This document shows, piece after piece, positions 1-8,832 of a stretch of 64,000 nucleotides of DNA. The translations under genes were made by a program, and so were the position numbers. The stretch covers positions 40,359 through 104,358 of the forward strand of contig JAJEHF010000026.1 in assembly GCA_022823865.1 (NCBI GenBank), given 5' to 3'. Origin of the DNA: Bryobacterales bacterium. GTDB taxonomy: Bacteria > Acidobacteriota > Terriglobia > Bryobacterales > UBA6623. The notes under the pieces were generated by a model that worked only from the letters and a program-made list of their open reading frames with translations, had not been told where the DNA came from and searched no databases. The stretch's first letter is position 1. Each line of letters opens with the position of its first letter.

Positions 1-83
1 GCGCCGGAGCCACAGATCGCCAGCACCAAGATGGCGGCCGGAGCGAGGGGTGGCCAAGGAAGAATCGTCTGGCGGGAGTGCAT
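1..83 (-). CDS. Partial lipoprotein-like / secreted protein (5' end only)
   Basis: Only the first 27 or so codons lie in the window; the rest runs off the left edge. Read on the minus strand from the ATG ending at 83, the protein starts with a short basic segment and then a hydrophobic run (AAILVLAICGSG). This looks like a Sec or lipoprotein leader with a Cys at the expected position, although Ile at -1 is not a standard lipobox residue. The ORF track does not list it because it is short and open-ended. Function cannot be told. Confidence 0.35.
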   Translation of the reverse strand, partial: MHSRQTILPWPPLAPAAILVLAICGSG

Positions 84-270
84 GAATATTCGCTTCTGGC
101 CCTCAGTGGCCTCGGCGCGAACGCCTACGCAATGATAGCCGGACGCTGGTGGGCGACGTAGCTGGGGGACCAGCGCCGAGTCTGTCGGCGGGCGCGGTCG
201 AGGGCCTGGGGAACCAAGTTAGCGGGGTGCGTGCCGGTCTGTTCCCAGCAAGCACACATGCGGGGATCCG

Positions 271-837
271 CTATGGCCTTGGCGGGCTGACCATGATGTG
301 GGCGCCCGGCGTTCCGGGATACATCAACCATGGACCGCTATCCGGAGTCCCTGGGACCCCAAGCGACTCAGGAGTCGCGTATGGCGTGTAGATCACCCAC
401 CGCAGGTATGGCTCGAGGATCTCGTCCTTGGAGGCATCGTAGCCTTTGCCTGTCATTACGTAGAGCATGCGCGGTTCGCGGGGCATATTGACGCGTCCCT
501 CGTCAACGTCCTTCCAGCGCACTTCGTGGCGTTCCTTCCCCTTGTAGCCCTGCGCTGTGAGCTCACGCCCGCGCGCCATGAACGGCTCGAGATCCTTGTG
601 GTAACAGGCAACGGAGAACTGGTCGTCGCCCGGTGTGTCGGCCAGGCAGTGCAACTCGTTCGATCCTTCGCGGAGGACGCCGAGTTCGCCAGCGGAGTTG
701 TAGCCCAGCACCGTTGCGCCTGCCCGCAGGTCCTCGGGGGCTGCTTGGATGGCGGCCGCAATTTGATGAGCGTCTGGTGCGGCCTCCGCAAGAAGGGCAG
801 GTGTTCCTAGCGCGAGAAGCGCAAGCGTCAGTCTCAT
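271..837 (-). CDS. Small secreted protein of unknown function
   Basis: The likely start is the ATG at 837, not the longer ORF start at 894. It is preceded by GGAG and begins a clear signal peptide (MRLTLALLALGTPALLAEA). The mature part is about 170 residues and contains two Cys (LHCLAD and VACYHK) that could form a disulfide, plus many charged residues. No membrane segment follows the leader, so export to the periplasm or outside is likely. I do not recognise the family. The 3' half has a Pro/Gly-rich stretch (PGTPDSGPWLMYPGTPG). It is divergent from the fatty-acid genes to its right. Confidence 0.6.
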   Translation of the reverse strand: MRLTLALLALGTPALLAEAAPDAHQIAAAIQAAPEDLRAGATVLGYNSAGELGVLREGSNELHCLADTPGDDQFSVACYHKDLEPFMARGRELTAQGYKGKERHEVRWKDVDEGRVNMPREPRMLYVMTGKGYDASKDEILEPYLRWVIYTPYATPESLGVPGTPDSGPWLMYPGTPGAHIMVSPPRP

Positions 838-1041
838 GGTTTCTCCGGGCGGATAGAAATCCGGTTGGGTCCGCGAAGTGCCATTGGAAGGCAAGTCGCG
901 TCCCCTCCAGTCTATGGCAACCGGCCGGACCTTCCTGCCAAGTCGGCGCCAGCGCAGCCGGGAGTTGACCTGAAAGCCGTGCGGAAGGACCCAATTTCAC
1001 CCGAGACGCTGGGCTTCGCGAGCTCGGCGCGACATGTTGAC

Positions 1042-1327
1042 ATGCGCGTCGAGCGCGAGGTGCTCCGTATCGCGATCAACCGTCCAGCAGTTCGCGACGC
1101 CCTGCATCCTGAGGCGCACAGCGAGCTGGCCCTGACGATCGACGCCCTTACAGCGGACAGGATCCTCTGCACTGCGTGATCCGCGGGGCGGGCAACGGGC
1201 CTTCTGTCCAGAATCGGGTCTTAAGCGATGCTACCCGACGGTTCGTGCGATGCTGGAGAGCCGCGATGCTCTTGCTGGACCGCGTGCATTCGTCGAGCAG
1301 CGCCCCCCTGTGCGGGAAGACCTCTGA
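1042..1327 (+). pseudogene. Enoyl-CoA hydratase remnant with large internal deletion
   Basis: The first 45 codons read like the start of an enoyl-CoA hydratase/isomerase (crotonase family): VLRIAINRPAVRDALHPEAH matches the conserved N-terminal INRPxxRNAL region. This frame stops at 1179. In a different frame, 1250-1327 encodes ESRDALAGPRAFVEQRPPV followed by a stop, which matches the conserved C-terminal tail (GPRAFxEKRPPxW) of the same family. The oxyanion-hole region and most of the fold, roughly 190 residues, are missing between them. The relic lies directly before an acyl-CoA dehydrogenase, which suggests a former beta-oxidation gene pair. Confidence 0.7.
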
Positions 1328-1366
1328 AACCAGGTTCGGCCCCCACTTCGTTTCGAGTCGTACAAC

Positions 1367-2572
1367 ATGAACTTTGCGGTGTCGGAAGAGTCCGCCCTCC
1401 TGGTCGCGTCGGTCCGGAGGTTCGTCGAGGAGGAGCTTTGCCCGTTGGAGGAGGAAGTCGAATCCAGGGGCGTGCTCGAACCAGCCAAGGCGCGCGAGAT
1501 ATTTCTGAAATCCCGGGATCTGGGCTTCTACGCCATGAACATGCCGGAGGAGGTAGGCGGTGGTGGACTCAGCGCTGTCGACATGTGCCTGGCAGATCAG
1601 GAGATGGGCCGAACCAGCGACATCCTGGTGCGCAGGGCTTTCGGAACTGTCTACGAGCTCCTCTTGGAGTGCGAAGGCCCGCAGCGCGACGAATGGCTGC
1701 TACCTGCCGTCCGCGGGGATCGCACATGCGCCATCGCGATGACAGAGCCCGGAGCGGGATCGGACGCCGCCGGCATCCAGACAACTGCAAAGCCGGACGG
1801 AGACGGCTGGATCCTGAACGGGGGCAAGCACTTCGTGAGTGACGGAGCGTTCTCGGACTTTTTCGCCGTGACAGCGCGCACCGATCCAGACGCCGGGGCG
1901 AAGGGCATCTCGGTCTTGCTCGTGGACAAGGCGATGCCGGGCGTCTCGGTCGGGCGAAACCAGTCGATGATGGGGCTGCGGGGAGGCAGCCATATCGAGC
2001 TGGCATTCGACGACGTCAAGCTCGGCAGGAAGCATCTCCTCGGAGAGCCGGGACGAGGCCTGCGTCTGATTCTCGGCACGATTGGACGCGTGAGGCTCTT
2101 CGACATCGGAGCCCGGGCTGTCGGCACGGCGACGCTGCTGCTCGAGATGATGACGCGGCATGCCAGGGACCGACGGCAGTTTGGCGCTCCCATTGGAAAG
2201 TTCCAGATGATCCAGTCCCAGCTGGCCGACAGCGCGGTCGAGATCGCGTCGGCGAGACTTCTGTGCCTGGAGGCCGCGTGGGAGACCGACCAGGGCTTGG
2301 ATCCCCGAGAAAAGGTGTCCGCGGTCAAGGTGTGCTCGTCCGAAACTCTAGGGCGGGTCGCCGACCGGGCGGTCCAGGTCTTCGGAGGTCTGGGCTACTG
2401 CAAGGACCTTCCCATCGAGCGCATCTACCGCGATTGCCGGGTCATGCGCATCTACGACGGGACATCGGAAATCCATCGCGGGGTGGTCGCACGAGGCCTG
2501 CTGCGAGGCGGAGCGGCTGTGGTGCTGCCGAACGGCAAGGCGCTCGACCGGTCAAGCGGCCCGAGGGCGTGA
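1367..2572 (+). CDS. Acyl-CoA dehydrogenase
   Basis: FAD-dependent acyl-CoA dehydrogenase of 401 residues, catalysing alpha,beta-desaturation of an acyl-CoA thioester in the cytoplasm. The N-terminal helical domain is followed by the first signature around residue 125 (CAIAMTEPGAGSDA), the beta-domain, and the C-terminal helices with RDRRQFGAPIGKFQ and QVFGGLGYCKDLPIERIYRD. The catalytic-base region reads MRIYDGTSEIHR. The position usually held by Glu in MCAD-like enzymes (YEGT) is Asp here, as in some other subfamilies. It starts 39 bp after the enoyl-CoA hydratase relic, so the two probably formed one fatty-acid or branched-acid degradation operon. The natural substrate cannot be told from sequence. 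Confidence 0.93.
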   Translation: MNFAVSEESALLVASVRRFVEEELCPLEEEVESRGVLEPAKAREIFLKSRDLGFYAMNMPEEVGGGGLSAVDMCLADQEMGRTSDILVRRAFGTVYELLLECEGPQRDEWLLPAVRGDRTCAIAMTEPGAGSDAAGIQTTAKPDGDGWILNGGKHFVSDGAFSDFFAVTARTDPDAGAKGISVLLVDKAMPGVSVGRNQSMMGLRGGSHIELAFDDVKLGRKHLLGEPGRGLRLILGTIGRVRLFDIGARAVGTATLLLEMMTRHARDRRQFGAPIGKFQMIQSQLADSAVEIASARLLCLEAAWETDQGLDPREKVSAVKVCSSETLGRVADRAVQVFGGLGYCKDLPIERIYRDCRVMRIYDGTSEIHRGVVARGLLRGGAAVVLPNGKALDRSSGPRA

Positions 2573-2630
2573 ACTCGCCCCGCAAGCCTGGCACGATGCT
2601 CGGCTGGTTTGTCCATGGTCGTCCGATCCG

Positions 2631-2971
2631 TCAGGGAGCTTCGGGCGGCACTAGCCGTTCGAGGTGGTCAATTAGCGCGGGGATGTCGTCATTGACGATT
2701 TGCCAGACAAGGCCGACATCGATTGCGAAATAGGCGTGAGCAATGCGATTGCGCAAGCCAATGATCTCGGACCAAGGAATCTCCGCCTGCTCACGCTTGA
2801 AGTCCGAGCTCATTCGGGAGGCCGCTTCGCCAATGATCTCCAAGACTCGGAGTGTTGCACTTTGATGCAGGTCACTTCGCCTGAACTCGTCGAACGTTAG
2901 GGCAAGCGCGAAGCGGTTGCCCTGCGGGCGGAAACCAGCATATCGAGCAGATACGAGTCATCTCGCCGCAT
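2631..2971 (-). pseudogene. hepT: HepT-like HEPN toxin, frameshifted
   Basis: The track shows only the 70-residue C-terminal part, which carries the HEPN RNase motif Rx4HxY (RNRIAHAYF). Upstream in another frame an ATG at 2971, overlapping the end of the antitoxin gene by 14 bp, gives MRRDDSYLLDMLVSARR. The frame that continues into the known part reads GNRFALALTFDEFRRSD. The two join exactly if one G is added to the GGG run at 2920-2922 (CCC on the plus strand). The repaired protein has 113 residues, normal for HepT. As written, the gene makes no full-length toxin. Confidence 0.8.
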
Positions 2972-3323
2972 AGATGACCTCGGCTGACTCAAGGATCTCC
3001 CTCCTGCGGATATAGTTCGGACTGTGCTCCACGGACGAACGCGTCAAGACATCGACCCGCCTTCCCAACATGCTCGACAATTCGTCAGCCATGCTGACGA
3101 AGCGAAGTCCCGGAATATTGCCCTTCTCAAATTCAACTAGGACGTCAATGTCGCTGCGAGGATTGAAGTCGTCGCGCAGCACGGAGCCAAACAATGCCAA
3201 CTCCGCGACATGCCAGCGCTCGCAAAACGCCTTGATGACTTCAGATGACGTATCGAGACGAGTTTGGAGCCGGTCGGCTCCCCCGGCTTCCTCAATGGCG
3301 GATTTCGAGAGTTTAGCTGTCAC
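2958..3323 (-). CDS. mntA: MntA-like nucleotidyltransferase antitoxin
   Basis: Minimal nucleotidyltransferase of 121 residues. The NTase motif is GSVLRDDFNPRSDIDVLVEF, the GS-x(n)-DxD pattern of MntA antitoxins, which silence the partner HepT by adding AMP to its active-site region. It starts at GTG and overlaps the following HepT reading frame, the standard antitoxin-first layout of HepT/MntA modules. The N-terminal 30 residues may form a small helical extension. The gene itself is intact although its toxin partner is frameshifted. Confidence 0.85.
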   Translation of the reverse strand: MTAKLSKSAIEEAGGADRLQTRLDTSSEVIKAFCERWHVAELALFGSVLRDDFNPRSDIDVLVEFEKGNIPGLRFVSMADELSSMLGRRVDVLTRSSVEHSPNYIRRREILESAEVIYAAR

Positions 3324-3790
3324 AATGACTCCACGACGTTGCGGCTCTCAATGCCCCTAGCCTCCACAATCTCGATCACTGCCCGTCAGTGAACGCCCGC
3401 TTCAAAGGGCAGGGACTCGATCCCAAGATAGGCTTCAATCAAGTTCATATCCATTTCCTTCTACGGGTTGCGGGCCAGTATCGACCATCCATAGTCTGCT
3501 TCGCACAAGGCAAGTAACGCGTGCCGTGCGAACACGGTGCGACCATCCCGGATCAAGCATCCGCGTGGCGATCCGGCCGAAGCCGCCGGACTCAATGGTG
3601 CCGGTCTCTGGGTCGCGGTAGTTGAAGCTGTGTGGCCCGAGCGGACGATGAGCCCGTCCTGCCACTCCGAACATGGCCCAGTCGAGAAGCAGCACGGTTG
3701 GTCCTGCCACGACAGCCCTGAAGATAGCAGCGACACCTCTCGCGTATAAGTCGACTCGCCCAGTGCGACGCCTGGCCGACCAATCTCGAG
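3324..3790. other. Intergenic region without a supported gene
   Basis: Minus-strand ORFs here (for example 3435..3809) give low-complexity, Arg-rich or Ser-rich translations in two overlapping frames. Parts such as the segment around YRDPETGTIESGGFGRIATRML look protein-like but match nothing I recognise. It may hold a decayed gene downstream of the potassium channel. I see no RNA gene. Confidence 0.3.
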
Positions 3791-4636
3791 CTAGAGTACC
3801 TCGCCGCAAACGCGACAGAACTTCGCATCGCGGGCATGCCTAGTAACTCCGCAGGCGCCACAGACTCGCCCGCGCTGGGGAGGGGGGTCGGCACGAGCCA
3901 TCTCGGCAGACACGATCCCCGTAGGCACCACGATCATCGAGTACCCAAGGATCATGAGAACGCCAGACAGCATGCGCCCCAAGGCGGTGCTCGGTGCCAC
4001 GTCTCCGTAGCCGACCGTAGTCAGGGTCACGATGGCCCAATAGATGCTGGTCGGAATGCTCGTAAAGCCCGACTCGTCGCCTTCGATCAGGTACATCACA
4101 GTGCCGAAGACGACGGCGATGCAAACCACACCCGAAACGAAGACCGTGATCTTCTGTCGGCTGGCGTACAGCGCGGACGCAAGCTGTGATCCCTCTTGGA
4201 CAAAGCGCGCCAGCTTGAGCACGCGGAACACCCGCAAGAGCCGGATTCCGCGCACGACCGCCAAGGACTGGGTGCCGGAAAAGAACGCACTCAAGTAGGT
4301 CGGCAGGATCGCGAGCAGGTCGACGATGCCGAGAAAGCTCAGTGCATACGAGCGCGCATGGGCAACCGTCCATAGCCTGAGCACGTACTCGATCGTGAAA
4401 AGTATAGTGAAGCACCACTCGGCGATCCGCAGCGGCATGCCGTACTCTGCATTGATCTCCGGGACGCTCTCCAGCACCACGCAGGTGACGCTCAGGAGAA
4501 TCGCCACCAAGAGCGCCTCGTCAAAGGCCTTGCCTGCGGGCGTGCCGACACCGAAGATGATGCGGTGCAGCCTAGAGCGAAGGCTTCCTCTCCGAGGTCT
4601 GTCAGCAAAGGGGTCCACTTCGCCTAGTGTATGCAA
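3791..4636 (-). CDS. Voltage-gated-type potassium channel with C-terminal zinc-ribbon-like tail
   Basis: Ion-transport-family membrane protein of 281 residues in the inner membrane. Six hydrophobic segments are visible. The fourth carries a row of Arg/Lys (RGIRLLRVFRVLKLARF), like a Kv S4 voltage sensor. The pore loop has the potassium selectivity filter TLTTVGYGDVAP. After the last helix comes a short cytoplasmic tail with two Cys pairs (CGACG and CRVCG), which resembles a zinc ribbon and is not part of the usual KvAP-like core. The start is TTG at 4636; GTG at 4618 is an alternative. Confidence 0.9.
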   Translation of the reverse strand: MHTLGEVDPFADRPRRGSLRSRLHRIIFGVGTPAGKAFDEALLVAILLSVTCVVLESVPEINAEYGMPLRIAEWCFTILFTIEYVLRLWTVAHARSYALSFLGIVDLLAILPTYLSAFFSGTQSLAVVRGIRLLRVFRVLKLARFVQEGSQLASALYASRQKITVFVSGVVCIAVVFGTVMYLIEGDESGFTSIPTSIYWAIVTLTTVGYGDVAPSTALGRMLSGVLMILGYSMIVVPTGIVSAEMARADPPPQRGRVCGACGVTRHARDAKFCRVCGEVL

Positions 4637-4926
4637 CCGCCGCCACTTGCCCGCCTATCTGCCGGAGAGAAAGGTGCGACCAGCGGACTTGCGAGAGCAA
4701 GAGCTAGGGGAAGGCAACCAAAGGTGTTGGGCAAGCGGTTGCCCGACCCGGAGATCGGATCGCGAGTCGGTACGGACAACGGCTCCGTTCAACCGCCGGA
4801 AATGCCCAAGACTTCGCTGGCGCACCATTGGCTCGCAGCTGTCGCTGGCTTCCGGGCGCTTGACGGTATCCTATGCTGTTCAGAAGCCGACCTGACGGCG
4901 GCGAAGATCCCTGTTACAGCTTCTCA

Positions 4927-6333
4927 ATGCCGATTCGAATTGCTCTCTTGTTGGCGCTTCCAGTCTTGGCCAGCGCCAGTCCCAACGTCGTCTTCCTCGT
5001 AGCCGATGACCTCGGCTGGAACGATGTCGGCTACCACGGCAGCGAAATCCAGACCCCGAACATTGACGCCATTGCAGAGTCTGGAGTGCGCTTGGAGCGC
5101 CACTACTCCTATCCGTGGTGTTCTCCTACACGCGCGGCGCTCATGACCGGCCGCTCGCCGCTGGAGATCGGTGTTCACGGTCCATTAAATCCCAACCACC
5201 GCCGCGGACTGCCCACAGACGAGCATCTCCTGCCTCAATCGTTCGCCGGCGGCGGCTACCAAACATTCGCTACAGGCAAGTGGCACCTCGGCAATGCGCA
5301 CGTAAAGTACTTCGCGCACAATCGTGGCTTCGACTCGTTCTACGGCCACACAGGTCCCGGGATCGACTATTTCCGCCACACCATCGCCGGCTCTTACGAC
5401 TGGCAGCGGAGCGGAAGATCTGCGAGGGACGAGGGCTACTCGACTTCGCTCATTGGCAACGAAGCAATCCGGGCAATCCTCGACCGCGATCCTGAGCGAC
5501 CGTTCTTGCTCTACGTGGCGTTCAACGCCCCGCACACGCCGTTGCAAGCTCCGCCCCATTATGTCGAAAAGTACGCGCACATCGAGAAGGAAAGCCGCAG
5601 GGTGTTCGCGGCGATGGTCGACTGCATGGATTCCGCAATCGGCCGAATCCTCGGCACCATCGAATCGGAAGGTCTCGCGCAGGACACGCTCGTAGTTTTC
5701 ATCAGTGACAACGGCGGCCTGCTCGCAACGGATGGCGGTGCCGACAACAGTCCGCTCAAAGGCGAAAAGACCCAGACTTGGGAGGGCGGGATTCGGACTC
5801 CGGCGGCGGTTCACTGGCCCGGCGTGGTGGAAGGCGGGGAAGTGCTCAACGACTTGGTCACGGTGCATGACTGGTTTCCAACACTTCTGGAAGCCACCGG
5901 CGTGCGGGGGCGGAACGAGAAGCCGTTTTACGGGCGCAGCGTGTGGCCAACGATCCGAGATCGCAAGCCGCTCGGCGAACGTCGGGTCGTGATCGGCGCC
6001 ACTGGATGGTTTGCGGTCTTCGACGGCCCTTGGAAACTTGTCCACCGCCCGCTGCCGGGGGGTCGTAGCGAGCGGACACTGTATCGGATCTTCGATGATC
6101 CAAGCGAGAGCCGCGACCTTGCGGCGAACGAGCCAGCGGCGTTCGAGCGCCTCGCGGGGATCCTGGACAGCTTCTCGGTTGGCGAGAACATCAGCGGTCC
6201 GGCTCCAGGCGACGAGCGGTTGCCCAATGGCAGGCGCAGGCCGCCTCCCGGAAACGGCTTGCCCGGAAACCCTCACCCATCACAGGCGCCCGAGAGGCGG
6301 CCGCCGTTCGCGGAGCGAGCGGCACGAGACTGA
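4927..6333 (+). CDS. Secreted arylsulfatase (family S1), first of a tandem pair
   Basis: Sulfate-ester hydrolase of 468 residues. The start is the ATG at 4927, which opens a signal peptide (MPIRIALLLALPVLASA) immediately before the sulfatase core PNVVFLVADDLGWNDVGY. The Cys of CSPTRAALMTGR (about residue 65) is the residue converted to formylglycine by FGE. GKWHLG and the later HDWFPT and SDNGG motifs supply metal and substrate ligands. The C-terminus is Pro/Arg/Gly-rich. It is a close paralogue of the next gene, with matching motifs throughout. The likely role is desulfation of glycans or other organosulfates; no sulfatase-maturing enzyme is in the window. Confidence 0.93.
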   Translation: MPIRIALLLALPVLASASPNVVFLVADDLGWNDVGYHGSEIQTPNIDAIAESGVRLERHYSYPWCSPTRAALMTGRSPLEIGVHGPLNPNHRRGLPTDEHLLPQSFAGGGYQTFATGKWHLGNAHVKYFAHNRGFDSFYGHTGPGIDYFRHTIAGSYDWQRSGRSARDEGYSTSLIGNEAIRAILDRDPERPFLLYVAFNAPHTPLQAPPHYVEKYAHIEKESRRVFAAMVDCMDSAIGRILGTIESEGLAQDTLVVFISDNGGLLATDGGADNSPLKGEKTQTWEGGIRTPAAVHWPGVVEGGEVLNDLVTVHDWFPTLLEATGVRGRNEKPFYGRSVWPTIRDRKPLGERRVVIGATGWFAVFDGPWKLVHRPLPGGRSERTLYRIFDDPSESRDLAANEPAAFERLAGILDSFSVGENISGPAPGDERLPNGRRRPPPGNGLPGNPHPSQAPERRPPFAERAARD

Positions 6334-6475
6334 TGTGTTGGATGGTCGGGAACGTGCAAGCCCCTGGGACGCAGCGTCATTCCCGGTTTGGCAGCTTAGC
6401 GGTCTGTGCCCGCCAAGCGATTGAGAACTCTATATGCTAGTCAAGCGTTCCGCGCCACGGCGGCCTCGTCTTTCA

Positions 6476-7909
6476 ATGCAGATCAGCAACATTTCCGTGC
6501 TTCTTCGAATCCTTCTCTGTCTCACGCTCCCGATTCTCGCAAGTGCGGCGCCCAACATCGTCTTCATGATGGCGGACGACCTCGGCTGGAACGATGTCGG
6601 CTATCACGGCAGCGTGATCAAGACGCCGAACATCGATGCGTTGGTCGAGCAAGGCGTCGAATTGGATCGCTACTATGCGTTCCCTCTTTGCAGCCCGACC
6701 AGGGTGGCGCTGATGACCGGGCGCTCCCCAATCCGACAGGGCATCGACACTCCCATCGGGCCCAACGGCGGCTTGCCTCTCGACGAGCATCTCTTGCCTC
6801 AAACGTTACAGGCCGCCGGATACCAGACGTTCATGGCAGGCAAGTGGCACTTGGGGATTGAAAGGATTGCCTCCCATCCGTATCGTCGGGGATTCGACCG
6901 GTCATACGGGCACCTCGGGGCTGCGGTGGACTACTTCGCTCACAACTGGCTTGGCGGCTTGGACTGGCACCGCAACGGTGAAGTCCTGCGAGAAGAGGGG
7001 TATGCGACGGAACTGATCACGTCTGAAGCGCTCGATCAGATCAGGGCCCGGGACAAGTCCAAGCCGATGTTCCTCTACGTGGCCTTCAACGCCCCTCACA
7101 CGCCGCTGCACGCCACAGAGACCTACTTGGAGCGCTATCCCGACCTCGAGGACTCCAATCGGAAGGTATTCGCGGCGATGGTGAGCGCCATGGACGACGG
7201 AGTCGGGAGAGTATTAGCAGCGCTGGAGGCAGAGGGCATTGCCGATGACACGCTGGTGGTCTGGGTCAGCGACAACGGTGGCAGTATCCGCGCCGGCGCG
7301 AGCAACGAACCGCTACGAGGCGGCAAGAGCAGCGCATTCGAGGGCGGCATCCGGGTGCCGGGAGTGGTTCGGTGGAATGGCGTCCTGACCGCCGGAAGCA
7401 AGCTCGAGCAGCAGTTCAGCGCGCATGACTGGTTCCAGACGCTCACGTCGGCTGTCGGCGTCGACCCCCAAAACGCCAAGCCGTTCGATGGATTCGACAT
7501 GTGGCCGGCGCTCAAGGACGGAACGGCGGTCGCTCGTGATGAGACCGTGATCGGCGTGGACGGCAACTATGCGATCTTTCGTGACGGCTGGAAGCTCGTC
7601 GAATTCACTCCCCGCAATTCCGGTCAAACCACGCTGCATCTCTACCGGATCGAAGACGATCCCGGCGAAGAGCACGACCTGATCGAGGTCAAACCAGATC
7701 TGGCTGCTGAACTGCTGACGCGAATTCGCTCGATACCGAGACCGCCCTCTGTGAGCAGGGATCTCCAGCCGCGCGGACCGCGGCCCGGAGCGCCAGCGAA
7801 GGCGGGGCCTAAGGCAAAGGGGCGGGGCGGGCGCGGAGCGCGAGACCCGCGTGCCGGATGGCCGAACGAGACGCGAGAGCCGTGGATCGACACGGCGCTG
7901 CGGGATTGA
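6476..7909 (+). CDS. Secreted arylsulfatase (family S1), second of a tandem pair
   Basis: Sulfatase of 477 residues from the ATG at 6476, which begins a signal peptide (ISVLLRILLCLTLPILASA). The longer ORF start at 6434 would put an Arg-rich segment before it. The order of motifs mirrors the previous gene: MADDLGWNDVGYHGS, the formylglycine site CSPTRVALMTGR, GKWHLG, WVSDNGG and HDWFQT. The last 60 residues are low-complexity Pro/Gly/Arg/Lys. The gap to the first sulfatase is only 142 bp, so the pair probably arose by duplication and may be co-transcribed with the hydrolase that follows. Confidence 0.93.
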   Translation: MQISNISVLLRILLCLTLPILASAAPNIVFMMADDLGWNDVGYHGSVIKTPNIDALVEQGVELDRYYAFPLCSPTRVALMTGRSPIRQGIDTPIGPNGGLPLDEHLLPQTLQAAGYQTFMAGKWHLGIERIASHPYRRGFDRSYGHLGAAVDYFAHNWLGGLDWHRNGEVLREEGYATELITSEALDQIRARDKSKPMFLYVAFNAPHTPLHATETYLERYPDLEDSNRKVFAAMVSAMDDGVGRVLAALEAEGIADDTLVVWVSDNGGSIRAGASNEPLRGGKSSAFEGGIRVPGVVRWNGVLTAGSKLEQQFSAHDWFQTLTSAVGVDPQNAKPFDGFDMWPALKDGTAVARDETVIGVDGNYAIFRDGWKLVEFTPRNSGQTTLHLYRIEDDPGEEHDLIEVKPDLAAELLTRIRSIPRPPSVSRDLQPRGPRPGAPAKAGPKAKGRGGRGARDPRAGWPNETREPWIDTALRD

Positions 7910-7937
7910 GGCAAGCCATGGCTCTGGAGTGGCGCTG

Positions 7938-8783
7938 GTGACCACCAAGCTGGTCTTCGGTCTGGCTCTGGCGCTAGCTCTGGCTTGGACGGCACCGATC
8001 CGGGAAGAATCGGCGCTCCCTGCAGACGCGGAAGCGGCAGCGGATCGGCTGGCGGCCAGCCCTCGCCACGGTGAGTGGATCGAGATCAGCGAGGGCCAGG
8101 GTGCCAGCGGCGGGTGGCATGACACGGTGCGGGCGTGGATCACCTATCCAGAACGGGCAACGCGAGCCCCTGTCGTGATCGTGATCCACGAGATTTTCGG
8201 ACTGACTGACTGGGTGCGCGGAGTCGCCGACCAGCTTGCAGGCGCGGGCTACATCGCTATCTCCCCAGATCTGCTCACCGGGATCGGCCCCGAGGGCAAG
8301 ACCCCGGGAGATCGGCAGGAAGCGGTGCGACTGATTCGGGGATTGCGAATCGAAGATGTTTCCCGTCGGCTGACAGCCGTGGGGCGTTTCGCCGCAGCGC
8401 TGCCGGCATCGAACGGCAAGTTTGGAGTGATCGGGTTCTGCTGGGGCGGCGGCACGGCCTTCGCCTACGCCGGCTACGAGCCGAGCCTTGCAGCCGCAGC
8501 AGTCTACTACGGAACATCTCCGGACAAGCGCGCAATCTCGCGCATCACGGCACCGGTAGCAGGATTCTACGGCTCGGAAGACCTGCGCGTGAACGCCACG
8601 ATTGCCGCGGCCGAAGCGGAGATGCAGCGGCTGGGCTTGCAGTACGAGAAGCACATCTACGAAGGCGCTGGACACGGCTTTCTGCGCCAGCAGTCGGGCA
8701 GGGAAGGCGCCAATCTGAAGGCTGCTGAATCTGCATGGTCGGCGACTCTGGCGTTCTTTGGGGAACACTTGGAGTCGAGGTGA
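7938..8783 (+). CDS. Dienelactone-hydrolase-family alpha/beta hydrolase, secreted
   Basis: The preferred start is GTG at 7938, 8 bases after a GGAG; the track's start at 7851 would overlap the end of the sulfatase. It gives a 281-residue protein with a signal-like hydrophobic N-terminus (LVFGLALALALAWTAP). The dienelactone-hydrolase fold follows: VVIVIHEIFGLTDWVRG, the nucleophile elbow GFCWGGG with catalytic Cys, an Asp in GSEDLRV and a His in GAGHGFL. Such enzymes cleave lactones and esters; the substrate is unknown. The position after two sulfatases suggests a shared secreted degradation set. Confidence 0.85.
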   Translation: MTTKLVFGLALALALAWTAPIREESALPADAEAAADRLAASPRHGEWIEISEGQGASGGWHDTVRAWITYPERATRAPVVIVIHEIFGLTDWVRGVADQLAGAGYIAISPDLLTGIGPEGKTPGDRQEAVRLIRGLRIEDVSRRLTAVGRFAAALPASNGKFGVIGFCWGGGTAFAYAGYEPSLAAAAVYYGTSPDKRAISRITAPVAGFYGSEDLRVNATIAAAEAEMQRLGLQYEKHIYEGAGHGFLRQQSGREGANLKAAESAWSATLAFFGEHLESR

Positions 8784-8832
8784 TGCCGTCCGTCGAAACC
8801 CGCGCATGGGGCACAGCGCAGGAGCACGAGCA

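Noticed and set aside
3435-3809. Minus-strand ORF of 124 codons beside the potassium channel
   Set aside because: It overlaps the 3' end of the channel gene in another frame and has unusual composition. No domain could be named.
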